Below, piece by piece: positions 34,819-44,339 of a DNA stretch of 64,000 bases; the stretch's first letter is position 1; every line of letters begins with the position of its first letter. Source of the stretch: JAWLHA01 sp041690535 (GTDB lineage: Bacteria > Pseudomonadota > Gammaproteobacteria > Thiohalomonadales > Thiohalomonadaceae); NCBI GenBank assembly GCA_041690535.1, contig JAWLHA010000010.1, positions 1 through 64,000 of the forward strand. Reading direction: 5' to 3'. The notes under the pieces were generated by a model. It was not told the origin of the DNA. It searched no databases and saw nothing but the letters and a program-made list of their open reading frames with translations. Made by a program: the position numbers and the translations under genes.

Positions 34819-34930
34819 TGAAGTAAGTCAGGCCGTCTTAGTCTAAGAACCGGGCGCACCGGTTCCCTTTATCTTGTCCGTTGCATCTTGTATCTTCCCG
34901 CCTTCACCGTGACTCAGGCAGGCACCGGCA

Positions 34931-35899
<969 letters not shown>

Positions 35900-35900
35900 G

Positions 35901-35984
35901 AAAAAAGGGGTCGGAGTCGTTTTTGTCCAAGAAGAGCAGCATTGGCGACAATTCGTGCACAAAAACGACTCCGACCCCTTTTTT
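35901..35984. repeat. Perfect 26-bp inverted repeat with a 32-bp spacer
   Basis: The left arm 35901-35926 (AAAAAAGGGGTCGGAGTCG...) is perfectly mirrored by the right arm 35959-35984 (...CGACTCCGACCCCTTTTTT). It starts one base after the pyrD stop, so it could terminate pyrD transcription with a U6 run. The GGGGTCGGAGTCG type of arm resembles dispersed repeats associated with IS200/REP-type (Y1) transposases in gammaproteobacteria (recollection, not tested). Confidence 0.8.
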
Positions 35985-36071
35985 CTCGCGCCGCCCATAG
36001 TCTTCAGTTTGCGGGGGTTTTCTGTCATCTTAGGCAGTCCGTTCAGAGAGGAATAGGCTCGGGCACCGGAC

Positions 36072-37835
36072 ATGATCCCCCGGAAGAAAATCCGTATCGG
36101 TGACCTGCTCGTCGAGCACAAAGTCATCTCCGAAGGTCAGCTCCACGCCGCCTTGGCGGAACAGAAAAAAAGTGGCCGCAAACTGGGGCGCACCCTCATC
36201 GAGCAAGGCTTCATCTCCGAAGATCAATTGCTGGAGTTCCTCTCCCGGCAGCTACAGCTCCCCTTCATCGACCTGAAACACTACCGTTACAAACCCGAGA
36301 CCGTGCGGCTCGTCCCCGAGACCATGGCCCGCCGCTACCGCGCCATCGCCCTCGATGCCAGCCGGGATCCCATCCTCGTGGGGATGGCCGACCCCACCGA
36401 TATCTTCGGCTTCGATGAACTCTCGCGGGTGCTGAAGCGCCCCATCCGCCAGGCAGTGGTGCGAGAGTCGGACCTGCTGCGCACCATCGACCTGGTCTAC
36501 CGCAAGACCGACGAAATCACCAGCCTGGCGGAGGAGCTCAGCGAGGAGCTCTCCGACACCGACTTCGACCTGGCGGAACTCAGCCAGACCGACGACGTGA
36601 GCGAGGCGCCGGTGGTGCGGCTGCTTCAATCCATCTTCGAGGACGCGGTACAGGTGGGGGCCTCCGACATCCACATCGAGCCCGATGAGAGCGTGCTGCG
36701 CATCCGCCAGCGCATCGACGGGGTGCTGCAGGAGCAGGTGATGAAGGAGAAGCGCATCGCCGGCGCCCTGGTCACCCGCCTCAAGCTGATGTCGGGGCTG
36801 AACATCTCCGAAAAGCGCCTGCCCCAGGATGGGCGCTTCAACATCCGCGTGAAAGAGCGCAGCATCGACGTGCGTCTCTCCACCATGCCCATTCAGTACG
36901 GCGAATCGGTGGTTATGCGCCTGCTGGACCAGTCCGGGGGCATTCTCGACCTGGAGGCGGTGGGGATGCCCGAGGTGATCCTGCGGCGCTTCCGCCGCAA
37001 CATCCACAAGCCCCACGGACTGGTGCTGGTCACCGGCCCCACCGGCAGCGGCAAGAGCACCACCCTCTATGCGGCGCTTAGCGAGCTCAACGCGCCGGAG
37101 AAGAAGATCATCACGGTGGAGGACCCGGTGGAGTACCGGCTGCCCCGTATCAGTCAGGTGCAGGTCAACCCCCGCATCGGCCTCACCTTCGCCTCGGTGC
37201 TTCGTTCGGCCCTGCGCCAGGACCCCGACATCGTGCTGGTGGGGGAGATGCGGGACCAGGAGACCGCGGAGATTGGCCTGCGCGCCGCCCTCACCGGCCA
37301 CCTGGTGCTCTCCACCCTGCACACCAACGATGCGGTGAGCACCGCCATTCGTCTGGTGGACATGGGGATCCCCGGCTACTTGGTGGCTACCGCCCTGGAG
37401 GGGGTGGTGGCCCAGCGCCTGGTGCGGCGGATCTGCGACAGCTGCACCACCGACTATCAACCCAACACCCATGAGGCCATCTGGCTGAAGAACTTCGTGG
37501 GCGAGGACGCAGGAACCGTCGCCCTCAAGCAAGGCATGGGCTGCCCCCACTGCAACAACACCGGCTATCGGGGGCGGATCGGCGTGTTCGAACTGCTGGA
37601 GATCGACGACCGGATGGCCGACGCCCTGCGCCGCGACGACACCAGTGCCTTCGCCCATGCGGTCCGCTCCAGCGGTCACTTCCGCAGCCTGGCCCACCAC
37701 GCCCTCGAGCTGGCCGGGCGCGGGATCACCACCTTGGAAGAGGTGATGCGGGTGGCCAGCGACGATGACCTCTCGGCACCGGTGCCGGCGGCCGAACCCG
37801 AAGACCTCGATTTCGACTTGCAGGCAAGCTCCTGA
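36072..37835 (+). CDS. mshE: MSHA-type pilus extension ATPase MshE (PilB/GspE family) with a c-di-GMP-binding MshEN domain
   Basis: A 587-residue secretion/assembly ATPase powering pilus extension. The N-terminus has two consecutive MshEN motifs (R8-I-G...ISEGQLHAALAEQ, then KLG...ISEDQLLEFLSRQ) separated by five residues, the known cyclic-di-GMP-binding arrangement. The ATPase core has Walker A GPTGSGKST at 322-330, the Asp box EDPVEY, the His box HLVLSTLHTND and a tetracysteine zinc site (CDSC...CPHC). It overlaps mshG by one base. No retraction ATPase is nearby. Confidence 0.93.
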   Translation: MIPRKKIRIGDLLVEHKVISEGQLHAALAEQKKSGRKLGRTLIEQGFISEDQLLEFLSRQLQLPFIDLKHYRYKPETVRLVPETMARRYRAIALDASRDPILVGMADPTDIFGFDELSRVLKRPIRQAVVRESDLLRTIDLVYRKTDEITSLAEELSEELSDTDFDLAELSQTDDVSEAPVVRLLQSIFEDAVQVGASDIHIEPDESVLRIRQRIDGVLQEQVMKEKRIAGALVTRLKLMSGLNISEKRLPQDGRFNIRVKERSIDVRLSTMPIQYGESVVMRLLDQSGGILDLEAVGMPEVILRRFRRNIHKPHGLVLVTGPTGSGKSTTLYAALSELNAPEKKIITVEDPVEYRLPRISQVQVNPRIGLTFASVLRSALRQDPDIVLVGEMRDQETAEIGLRAALTGHLVLSTLHTNDAVSTAIRLVDMGIPGYLVATALEGVVAQRLVRRICDSCTTDYQPNTHEAIWLKNFVGEDAGTVALKQGMGCPHCNNTGYRGRIGVFELLEIDDRMADALRRDDTSAFAHAVRSSGHFRSLAHHALELAGRGITTLEEVMRVASDDDLSAPVPAAEPEDLDFDLQASS

Positions 37836-39067
37836 TGCCGAGGTTCCGTTACAAGGCGCGGAGTTCCCGGGGCGACGCCCTCACCGGGGAGATTGAGGCG
37901 CCTTCGGCCGAAGCGGTGGCGGGGCAGCTACTCAGCGGGGGAGTCACCCCCGTGGATATCGTGGAGGTCTCGCCCAGCCGAGACGTCTGGACCGACTTCA
38001 AAAAAATTCTCGGGGCGGACAGGCCTGGACTGGACGATCTCATCCTCTTGTGCCGCCAGCTGCATGCCCTCACCCGGGCCGGCGTACCCATCACCCGAGG
38101 AATTGCCGGTTTGAGTGAAACGACCCGCAATGTAGTGCTCCGGGAGGTGCTGGAGAAGATCCAGGCCGAGCTCGAGGCGGGCCGCGAGCTGTCCTACGCC
38201 ATGGGCCAGTATCCAACCGTCTTCACGCCATTGATGATCAGCATGGTGAGGGTGGGGGAAAACACGGGCCGGCTCGATGAGGCCTTCGGACAACTCGCCC
38301 AGTACCTGGAGCTGGACCGCGATACCCGCGATCGGGTGAAGCAGGCGCTTCGCTATCCTAGCTTCGTGCTGGCGGCCATTTCGGCGGCGATCGTGGTCGT
38401 CAACATCTGGGTGATCCCGCGGTTTGCCGCCGTCTTCAAGAGCATGCATGTCGAGCTGCCCTGGCAGACCCAGCTGCTGATCGGCATCTCCGAGTTCATG
38501 CAGACCAACTGGCAGTATCTACTCGGGGCGGGGGTGATCGGGTTCATCGCGGCCCGCCAGTATGTGCGCAGCCCCGACGGAAAGTACCGCTGGGACAAGT
38601 TCAAGCTGCGCATCCCAGTGACCGGCAGCCTCGTGCTGCGGGCCACGCTGTCGCGCTTTGCCCGGGCATTCGCCATGGCCACCCGGGCGGGTGTGCCGCT
38701 GATTCAAACCCTGACCACCGTCGCCCGCGCCGTGGACAACGACTACGTCGGCGAGCGCGTCCTCTCCATGCGCAATGCCATTGAACGGGGCGAGACCCTC
38801 ACCCGCACTGCTGTGGCCACCGGGCTGTTCACACCCTTGGTGATCCAGATGCTCTCCGTGGGAGAGGAAACCGGGGGGGTGGAAACCATGATGGCGGAGG
38901 TGGCCGACTTCTATGACCGGCAGGTGGAATACGACCTCAAGAACCTCAGCGGTGCCCTCGAGCCGATTCTGATCGTGGCGGTCGGTGTGCTGGTGTTGAT
39001 CCTCGCCCTGGGTATCTTCCTTCCGATGTGGGACCTCGGCCAGGCCGCCATCGGCCGCCCCGGATGA
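37835..39067 (+). CDS. mshG: Type IV pilus platform protein MshG (PilC/GspF family)
   Basis: A 410-residue polytopic inner-membrane platform protein on which pilins are assembled. It starts PRFRYKARSSRGDALTGEIEA and carries two T2SSF domains: LLCRQLHALTRAGVPITRGI with hydrophobic segments near 175-195 and 225-240, and LSRFARAFAMATRAGVPLIQTL with a final membrane helix. The family motif MLSVGEETGGVETMM occurs in the second half. It is translationally linked to mshE and to the following gene (ATGA overlap). Confidence 0.93.
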   Translation: MPRFRYKARSSRGDALTGEIEAPSAEAVAGQLLSGGVTPVDIVEVSPSRDVWTDFKKILGADRPGLDDLILLCRQLHALTRAGVPITRGIAGLSETTRNVVLREVLEKIQAELEAGRELSYAMGQYPTVFTPLMISMVRVGENTGRLDEAFGQLAQYLELDRDTRDRVKQALRYPSFVLAAISAAIVVVNIWVIPRFAAVFKSMHVELPWQTQLLIGISEFMQTNWQYLLGAGVIGFIAARQYVRSPDGKYRWDKFKLRIPVTGSLVLRATLSRFARAFAMATRAGVPLIQTLTTVARAVDNDYVGERVLSMRNAIERGETLTRTAVATGLFTPLVIQMLSVGEETGGVETMMAEVADFYDRQVEYDLKNLSGALEPILIVAVGVLVLILALGIFLPMWDLGQAAIGRPG

Positions 39068-39615
39068 GGCTCCTTCACGAGCTGAGGCAGCGGAGGCTGG
39101 CCCAACTGGGGATCACCACCGGGCTCGTTGCCATCTTGGTGGGGCTGGTGATGGAGCGGCTGTGGAGCTATCAAGCCACGGCGGAACGCTATGCGGTGAC
39201 CTATACGGTAGCCGCTCTGCGCCAGGCGGTGGGACTCCAGCTGGCCGAGGTGGTCACCGGCAAGGGATTGGCGGCTTTGGCACAGCTCGATGGCGCCAAC
39301 CCCATGGCGCTGCTGGATAAGCCGTTGCCCAACTACCTGGGGGAATTGACGGCTAGCTCACCCGAGACCATTCCCAGTTACCATTGGTACTTTGACTCGG
39401 ACAGCCGAATGCTCGTGTACCGGGTGCACAACACCGAAGCCTTTCATAACGGACTAGGCCCCCCGGCCAGGATTCGCCTGAAAGTGCGGCTCACCTACCG
39501 GGACGGGAACGAGAACGGACGGTTCGACCCTCCCTCGGACACCTTCCAGGGGCTGGACCTTGTCCCGGTCGAGCCGTACCACTGGATCACTGCTGAGGAG
39601 AAGAGAGAGCGATGA
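39064..39615 (+). CDS. MshF-like small membrane protein
   Basis: A 183-residue protein with one N-terminal membrane helix (about 14-32) and a mostly periplasmic remainder, from QATAERYAVTYTVAALRQAVGLQLAEVV through YHWYFDSDSRMLVYRVHN to VRLTYRDGNENGRFDP. Position directly after mshG and this topology fit MshF, a poorly characterised MSHA biogenesis protein. Sequence alone supports only a tentative link. The ATG overlaps the mshG stop. Confidence 0.75.
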   Translation: MRLLHELRQRRLAQLGITTGLVAILVGLVMERLWSYQATAERYAVTYTVAALRQAVGLQLAEVVTGKGLAALAQLDGANPMALLDKPLPNYLGELTASSPETIPSYHWYFDSDSRMLVYRVHNTEAFHNGLGPPARIRLKVRLTYRDGNENGRFDPPSDTFQGLDLVPVEPYHWITAEEKRER

Positions 39616-40172
39616 CCCTGCTCCTGTGGAGCACCTTCATGCTCGTCACACTAGTCAGCGCCGGCTTGGTGATTGCCCCCGGCCTGACGCTAAGACTGGC
39701 CAACAGCCGTCTGCCGACCAAGCTGTTCGCCTCGCGGCCCATTGTCAGCACCGAACGCTTCTTCTACCGCCATCACCGTGCATTCGGTGCGTTTCTCATG
39801 CTGGGCAGTCTGTACACACTCTACCGGCTCAGCTTCTCGGCCAACCCGAGCCAGATGGCGGCCCTGCTGTTCGGTGATGCTCCATCGCCGCTCCTGCTGG
39901 GGCTGGCCGAAGGGGGCATTCACTTTCTCTGGCTGAGCAACGCCTTCATCCCGACGTTCGGATTGATCGTCTTTGCCCGCCCAAGCCTGCTTAAGGAGCT
40001 GGAGCAGTGGGCAAACCGGCGGGTTGGCGATCGCTTCAACCTCATCACCAACGTAAGGCACCAGGTTCGCACCCTAGCTCAACGCCATCCCCGAACGCTG
40101 GGGGTGCTGCTGCTTTTGGCGGGCATGTACCTGTGGTCGATGGCGGGGTTCTACCTCAGCGCCGGCTACTGA
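39612..40172 (+). CDS. Hypothetical four-helix membrane protein in the pilus operon
   Basis: A 186-residue protein with four hydrophobic segments (about 4-25, 58-76, 95-118 and 160-182) and positively charged loops. The family is not recognised. The ATG overlaps the previous stop (ATGA), so it is translated with mshE-mshG-mshF. Repeated arginines and histidines between helices 1 and 2 (FFYRHHRAFGAF) are the only notable motif. No signal peptide or enzymatic motif was seen. Confidence 0.75.
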   Translation: MTLLLWSTFMLVTLVSAGLVIAPGLTLRLANSRLPTKLFASRPIVSTERFFYRHHRAFGAFLMLGSLYTLYRLSFSANPSQMAALLFGDAPSPLLLGLAEGGIHFLWLSNAFIPTFGLIVFARPSLLKELEQWANRRVGDRFNLITNVRHQVRTLAQRHPRTLGVLLLLAGMYLWSMAGFYLSAGY

Positions 40173-40191
40173 TTGGCCTCTCGCCCCGGCC

Positions 40192-40220
40192 TTGTCCCGC
40201 CCCCTCCGACATGTTATAGA
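40192..40220 (+). promoter_or_regulatory. Candidate promoter of the MshA-like prepilin gene
   Basis: TTGTCC (40192-40197) and TATAGA (40215-40220) are separated by 17 bp. This would give a leader of about 80 bases before the prepilin ATG and allow high, independent expression of the major pilin. Confidence 0.45.
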
Positions 40221-40306
40221 GTCGTCTGGGTACGCGCGCTCGGCTGCGGCCTTGCCCGCGCCCCAATATTCCTGGGCTGCGGCCCGACTAATCGGGGGAA
40301 ATTTTC

Positions 40307-40648
40307 ATGAAGAGACAAGAATCGGGTTTTACCCTTATCGAGCTGGTGATGGTGATCGTGATCCTGGGCATCCTGGCCGCCACCGTGCTGCCGAAGTTCA
40401 GCGCCATGCAGGACGGCGCCAGCACCGCCGTTGTCGATGGCACGAAGGCCTCACTTAAGGGCGCAGCAGCGGCCGCTTACGCCAATCGGTTGGCCAAAGG
40501 ACAGAGCGGTAAGCCCAGCCTGTCCGACATCACCGCCATGGTGGCGGTTGAAGGTGTGACAATTGGCGGAAGCTGCGGTGCTGTCTCTATCACTCCTGCC
40601 GGTGGCAGTGCCGATACTTCGCTCAACCTCTCGGAGTGGTGTCAGTAA
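40307..40648 (+). CDS. mshA: Type IV prepilin, candidate major MSHA pilin
   Basis: A 113-residue prepilin. The class III leader is short (MKRQESG) with cleavage before F8 of GFTLIELVMVIVILG and the invariant Glu at +5. The N-terminal helix is followed by an alanine-rich segment and a small globular part with two cysteines (GGSCGAV and EWCQ) positioned to form the C-terminal disulfide loop of type IV pilins. Its isolated promoter and its position between mshF and mshC fit the major pilin, though it could be the minor MshB. Confidence 0.87.
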   Translation: MKRQESGFTLIELVMVIVILGILAATVLPKFSAMQDGASTAVVDGTKASLKGAAAAAYANRLAKGQSGKPSLSDITAMVAVEGVTIGGSCGAVSITPAGGSADTSLNLSEWCQ

Positions 40649-40660
40649 CTGCTACTGTGT

Positions 40661-40686
40661 GCGCCGGGGGTTCACTCCCCCGGCGC
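40661..40686. terminator. GC-rich hairpin after the prepilin gene
   Basis: GCGCCGGGGG pairs perfectly with CCCCCGGCGC around a 6-base loop, 13 bp after the pilin stop. It overlaps the last codons of the convergent glycosyltransferase-like gene. There is no U-tract. It may end or stabilise the pilin transcript. Confidence 0.5.
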
Positions 40687-42474
40687 TCGCCTGACCGCCA
40701 CTCCCGCCTCGTTCAGCATCCTCACCCCCGCCCTTGACGCAGCCTTTGCAGCTTCCGTCTCCCCCTGCCAACCCAACCACTCGCCCAGTCTCAGCAGGCT
40801 CACCCCCCTGAACTGCGCCGAGGCCCACACCTCGTTTTCGGTGGCCGTGCGATAAACCGCGATCAATAGGGGAAGCTGTGGCCAACGGCGCTCCACCTGC
40901 GGTCCCAGCAGATACAGCTGGTTGGCCGTGCGATGGCCGATGGGATAGAGGGTCAGCCGACGCGTCAACTCATCGACCACCTCAGTGGGAATTGGCCGGG
41001 CGGCGCTGGCCGCCACGGCGAGGTACTGAAGCAAGGGAGCCGCTTCCCGCCTGTCGTGCTCCGCAGCCTGCAGGAAGGGAAAGAGGGCCTCCTCGGGCCG
41101 GCCGGCCTCGGCCAGGGTGATGCCGGCGAAGGCCCAGGCCCGCCCCGATTCGGGGTGCCGGCTCAACTCCCACCCCGCCAGGGTGAAGGCATCCTTCCAA
41201 GAGGTAACCCGTTCGCCCGTCTGTCCGGCCAGGTAGATCACGAACACCCCCAGGAACGCCACTCGAAGTAACGGCCGGGATGTCGTATGAGCGGTCCAGC
41301 GGGCCAGGGTATAGCCAAGGGGGAACAGCAGCCCAAACGCGGCCAGATAGTTGCGGTGTTCGAACACCAGTTCCAACTGGATCACCGTGGACTCCAGCAG
41401 GTGGGCGGCGAAAAACCACAGCAGCCCGAAGGCCCAGGGCAGGCCAAGGCGCTTGTTGGCGAGCCAAATCGCCGACACCAGCACCCCAACACAACCGAGA
41501 ACCGCCGCAAGGGTGTGCGGCGGAGCGAGCCAACCCCGGGAAACGACGAAGTCGTCCTGAAACAGCCCCATACCGTGCAGATCCGGCCAGAGGATCAGCC
41601 GGGCGTAGTGGAACAGCACCCTCGCCTCGGTAAGCAGCCGCTCCCAAAGGGTGAAGTCCCGAAACGGATTACCCGCCGGGTGGACAAGCATCTGCAGCAG
41701 CAGGTATCCGACAACCGCCAAGGTGGGGCCGACGAGGAGCACCCGCAGTATCGCTGCGGGCACACGTCCGGTCCCCTCAGGGAGGCGCCAGCGAAACACC
41801 ACCGCCTCCACCACCAGCAGAAAGAAGACCAGCAGGACGCCATTTTCCTTCGACAGGGTAGCGAGCGTCCCGCCCATGGCGATCGCCCCCAGGCACCAGA
41901 GCAGACCCGGAGTGGACCGCCAGGCCAGCTGCCGACGCCCGTGCAGATATGCCAGCATGGCGTACACGGTGAAGAGGGCGACCAGAATGCTCATCCTCTG
42001 CACCGAGTAGAGGACGGTGGAGACGTGCAGGGGGTGAAGCGCCCACAGGGCCGTGATGAAAAGGGCCGCCCCCCGGTGGAAAGCGGACTGAACCGGGGAT
42101 CGCTCCAGCGCCCGGAGCAGCTGGATGGTGAGCAGGTAAATGCCGGCCGCGGTGACCAGGTGAAGAAGGATGTTGGTGAGTTTGATGGAATAGGCGTCCG
42201 TGTTGCCGGCGAAGTGGAAATTGAGGGCGAACGAACCGACTGCAATGGGGCGCCTCAGCGGTCCTCGCTCGGTGGAGAGAGCGGCCTCCTTCAGCTCCGC
42301 CCAACTCAACTCTTTCATCAACAGGCGGTCATTATGGGTCAGGACCCCATAGTCGTCGAGCAGATAGGGACCATGCGCCCCTGGATAATAGAGCGCCAGC
42401 AACACCAGCATTAGCCCCACGGCCACCAGGAGGTGCAAACCCAAGGGAGGGGGGATCTTAAGGTGGCTGAACAC
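40672..42474 (-). CDS. GT-C-type membrane glycosyltransferase-like protein with C-terminal TPR region
   Basis: A protein of about 600 residues. The first 400 contain ten or so membrane helices and an early acidic luminal motif (GPYLLDDYGVLTHND) like those of protein O-mannosyl/GT-C transferases and TMTC-type proteins. The last roughly 200 residues are soluble and helical with TPR-like units (SGRAWAFAGITLAEAGRPEEALFPFLQAAEHD). It is encoded antisense between the prepilin and the minor-pilin operon, so it may glycosylate pilin or another surface protein. The start is uncertain: GTG at 42474 is chosen because it precedes the first helix. Confidence 0.75.
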   Translation of the reverse strand: MFSHLKIPPPLGLHLLVAVGLMLVLLALYYPGAHGPYLLDDYGVLTHNDRLLMKELSWAELKEAALSTERGPLRRPIAVGSFALNFHFAGNTDAYSIKLTNILLHLVTAAGIYLLTIQLLRALERSPVQSAFHRGAALFITALWALHPLHVSTVLYSVQRMSILVALFTVYAMLAYLHGRRQLAWRSTPGLLWCLGAIAMGGTLATLSKENGVLLVFFLLVVEAVVFRWRLPEGTGRVPAAILRVLLVGPTLAVVGYLLLQMLVHPAGNPFRDFTLWERLLTEARVLFHYARLILWPDLHGMGLFQDDFVVSRGWLAPPHTLAAVLGCVGVLVSAIWLANKRLGLPWAFGLLWFFAAHLLESTVIQLELVFEHRNYLAAFGLLFPLGYTLARWTAHTTSRPLLRVAFLGVFVIYLAGQTGERVTSWKDAFTLAGWELSRHPESGRAWAFAGITLAEAGRPEEALFPFLQAAEHDRREAAPLLQYLAVAASAARPIPTEVVDELTRRLTLYPIGHRTANQLYLLGPQVERRWPQLPLLIAVYRTATENEVWASAQFRGVSLLRLGEWLGWQGETEAAKAASRAGVRMLNEAGVAVRRAPGE

Positions 42475-42519
42475 GGGAATGTCTTGAGGAGTAGTCGGCG
42501 AGTGAATGGCTCGGGGTGT

Positions 42520-42537
42520 TGACAATGTACCATTGTG
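42520..42537. promoter_or_regulatory. TTGACA box overlapping an ACAATG-TAC-CATTGT palindrome
   Basis: In the divergent region before mshC, a consensus TTGACA (42520-42525) overlaps a perfect 6-bp palindrome (42523-42537). It resembles a regulated -35 region of the mshCDOPQ operon; the -10 (near GAATAG, 18 bp on) is weak. Confidence 0.35.
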
Positions 42538-42580
42538 TGTTCGAATAGCGTAACGACACGCGCCCGGCGAATAGATAGAT

Positions 42581-43015
42581 ATGAACCAGCATATCGACGG
42601 CTTCTCCTTTCTCGAGTTGGTCCTCGTTCTGGTCATCCTCGGCATTCTCGCCGCAACGGTTCTGCCGCGTCTCCAGGATACCGGTCCCGTGGAGATGCGG
42701 GCCACGCAGGACCGACTTGTCGCGGCTGTGCGCTATGCACAACAGACCGCCATGCGCAAAGGCCCCGATGCCAACGTCTCCTTCATCATGAAGGACAACG
42801 TCTACCGAATAGAGATCGACGGCACCCCCATGCGTCTGCCCACAGGCTCCTATTCAGAATCCCTCCCTGGGGGCGTTTCGGTGGGGGATATCACCGTGGG
42901 CTACACCTCGCTGGGCAATACCACGGCGGGAGGCCTCGTAACCCTGACTCTGAGCGCGTCGGGCGGCACCCGGCAAATCTGTATCGAGGTCTCGGGCTAT
43001 GCGCATCAGTGCTGA
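42581..43015 (+). CDS. mshC: MshC-like minor prepilin (GspH family)
   Basis: A 144-residue prepilin with leader MNQHIDG, cleavage before FSFLELVLVLVILGILAATVLPRL (Glu at +5) and a GspH/FimT-like globular domain. That domain includes DRLVAAVRYAQQTAMRKG and a C-terminal cysteine pair (RQICIEVSGYAHQC). Minor pilins of this kind prime pilus assembly. It starts the mshC-D-O-P-Q operon, all overlapping or closely spaced. Confidence 0.87.
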   Translation: MNQHIDGFSFLELVLVLVILGILAATVLPRLQDTGPVEMRATQDRLVAAVRYAQQTAMRKGPDANVSFIMKDNVYRIEIDGTPMRLPTGSYSESLPGGVSVGDITVGYTSLGNTTAGGLVTLTLSASGGTRQICIEVSGYAHQC

Positions 43016-43556
43016 TTCCGGCCAAGTGGAAAGGCGTGCGCAAGGAGGCTTCACCCTGGTCGAGGTGATATTCACCATGCTGGTGATTTCCGTCGCCCTG
43101 GCCGGCCTGATGCTGGCGGTGACAGGGCCAGTGGCCCGAAGCGCCGATCCGCTGCTGCAGATAAAGGCAATGGAGCTGGGCCAGGCGATGTTGGATGAAA
43201 TCCTGCCGCGCAAGTTCGACGAGAACACCCCCGAGGGCGGCCTCCCGCGTTGCGGCTCCAGTGATATCAACAGCGTCACCTGTACCCTCGAGTCCGGATT
43301 CGGCACCGACGCGGGAGAGACCAACCGAGACGCCTACGACGATGTGGACGACTTTCACGGCATCGATGATTCTCCGCCCCGGGATGCTACCGGCGTGGAA
43401 CGCGCCGGCTACGCCAACTTTCGCGTGCAGGTCACGGTGAGCTATGCCGGAGCGGATCTCGGGCTTACCGCCACTGAGGCGAAGCGCATCCTGGTCACGG
43501 TCACCACTCCCGGCAAACAGGCGTACACCTTCAGCGCCTACCGAGCGAACTTCTAA
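42999..43556 (+). CDS. mshD: MshD-like minor prepilin
   Basis: A 185-residue prepilin whose start overlaps mshC by 17 bp. A 17-residue leader ends in GG, followed by FTLVEVIFTMLVISVALAGLM with Glu at +5. The DPLLQIKAMELGQAMLDEILPRKFDENTPEGG segment is typical of MshD-like minor pilins, as is a paired-cysteine loop (LPRCGSSDINSVTCTLESGFG). It is predicted to be part of the pilus initiation complex. Confidence 0.86.
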   Translation: MRISADSGQVERRAQGGFTLVEVIFTMLVISVALAGLMLAVTGPVARSADPLLQIKAMELGQAMLDEILPRKFDENTPEGGLPRCGSSDINSVTCTLESGFGTDAGETNRDAYDDVDDFHGIDDSPPRDATGVERAGYANFRVQVTVSYAGADLGLTATEAKRILVTVTTPGKQAYTFSAYRANF

Positions 43557-43562
43557 GGCTTG

Positions 43563-44339
43563 ATGATGAGGGGCGCCCACGGATTCTCACTCATAGAGCT
43601 GGTGCTGGTCATGGTCGTTCTTGGCGTGCTGGCAACCGGAACAGTGTCGTACATCGTCGGCAGCATGGAGTCTTACGTGGACACCGCCCGCCGCGACCAG
43701 CTGGTTGCCGAAGGGCGCATGGCCGTGGAGCGCATCGCACGGGAGCTGCGCACTGCCCATCCGAGTTCCATCCGCTTCAGCCCGGCCAACGCCGCCTGCC
43801 TGGAGTTTCTCCCCATTCTTGGCTCCGGCAGCTACAACGTGCAGGGCACGGCCGGCACCAATGCGCTGCCGGTGGCGAACAAGTCCGCCGACAAGTTCGA
43901 CACCTACGCACTGACGGTTGTCCCTGTCGCCGGGCAGTGGGTGATAGTGGGGGCGCGCGATCCCTACACCGCGGGCAACCCGGCCTCCCGCGCTACGGTC
44001 ACCTCCACCAGCACGACAGGCGGTGTTACCACAATCATCCTGGATGGGCAGTATACGTTTGAGACTTCTCCCGCACGTCGCGTCTATGTGGCGGGGGGCC
44101 CGGTGGCATTCTGTATCGCCGGCAACGAGCTGCGGCGCTACAGCAGCTATACCATCGGCGCGAACCCCAATACGGGCACCGGCACACTGCTCGCCCAGGA
44201 GCTTGGCGCCGGGTCCAACATGACGGTCAACGGTGCCGCTTTGGGGCGCAACAGCCTGGTCCAGGCCGCACTCATCCTGTCGCGGGACGACGAATCGGTG
44301 ACCCTCCGACATGAAATCCAGGTGCGCAATGTCCCGTAG
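43563..44339 (+). CDS. mshO: MshO-like minor prepilin
   Basis: A 258-residue prepilin with leader ending G7 and FSLIELVLVMVVLGVLATGTVSYI (Glu at +5). A large globular domain follows, starting YVDTARRDQLVAEGRMAVERIARELR as in GspJ/PilW-like minor pilins. A candidate disulfide involves the two cysteines in NAACLEFLP and VAFCIAGNELRRY. ATG at 43563 or 43566 are both possible starts; a TTG at 43560 is less likely. Confidence 0.86.
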   Translation: MMRGAHGFSLIELVLVMVVLGVLATGTVSYIVGSMESYVDTARRDQLVAEGRMAVERIARELRTAHPSSIRFSPANAACLEFLPILGSGSYNVQGTAGTNALPVANKSADKFDTYALTVVPVAGQWVIVGARDPYTAGNPASRATVTSTSTTGGVTTIILDGQYTFETSPARRVYVAGGPVAFCIAGNELRRYSSYTIGANPNTGTGTLLAQELGAGSNMTVNGAALGRNSLVQAALILSRDDESVTLRHEIQVRNVP

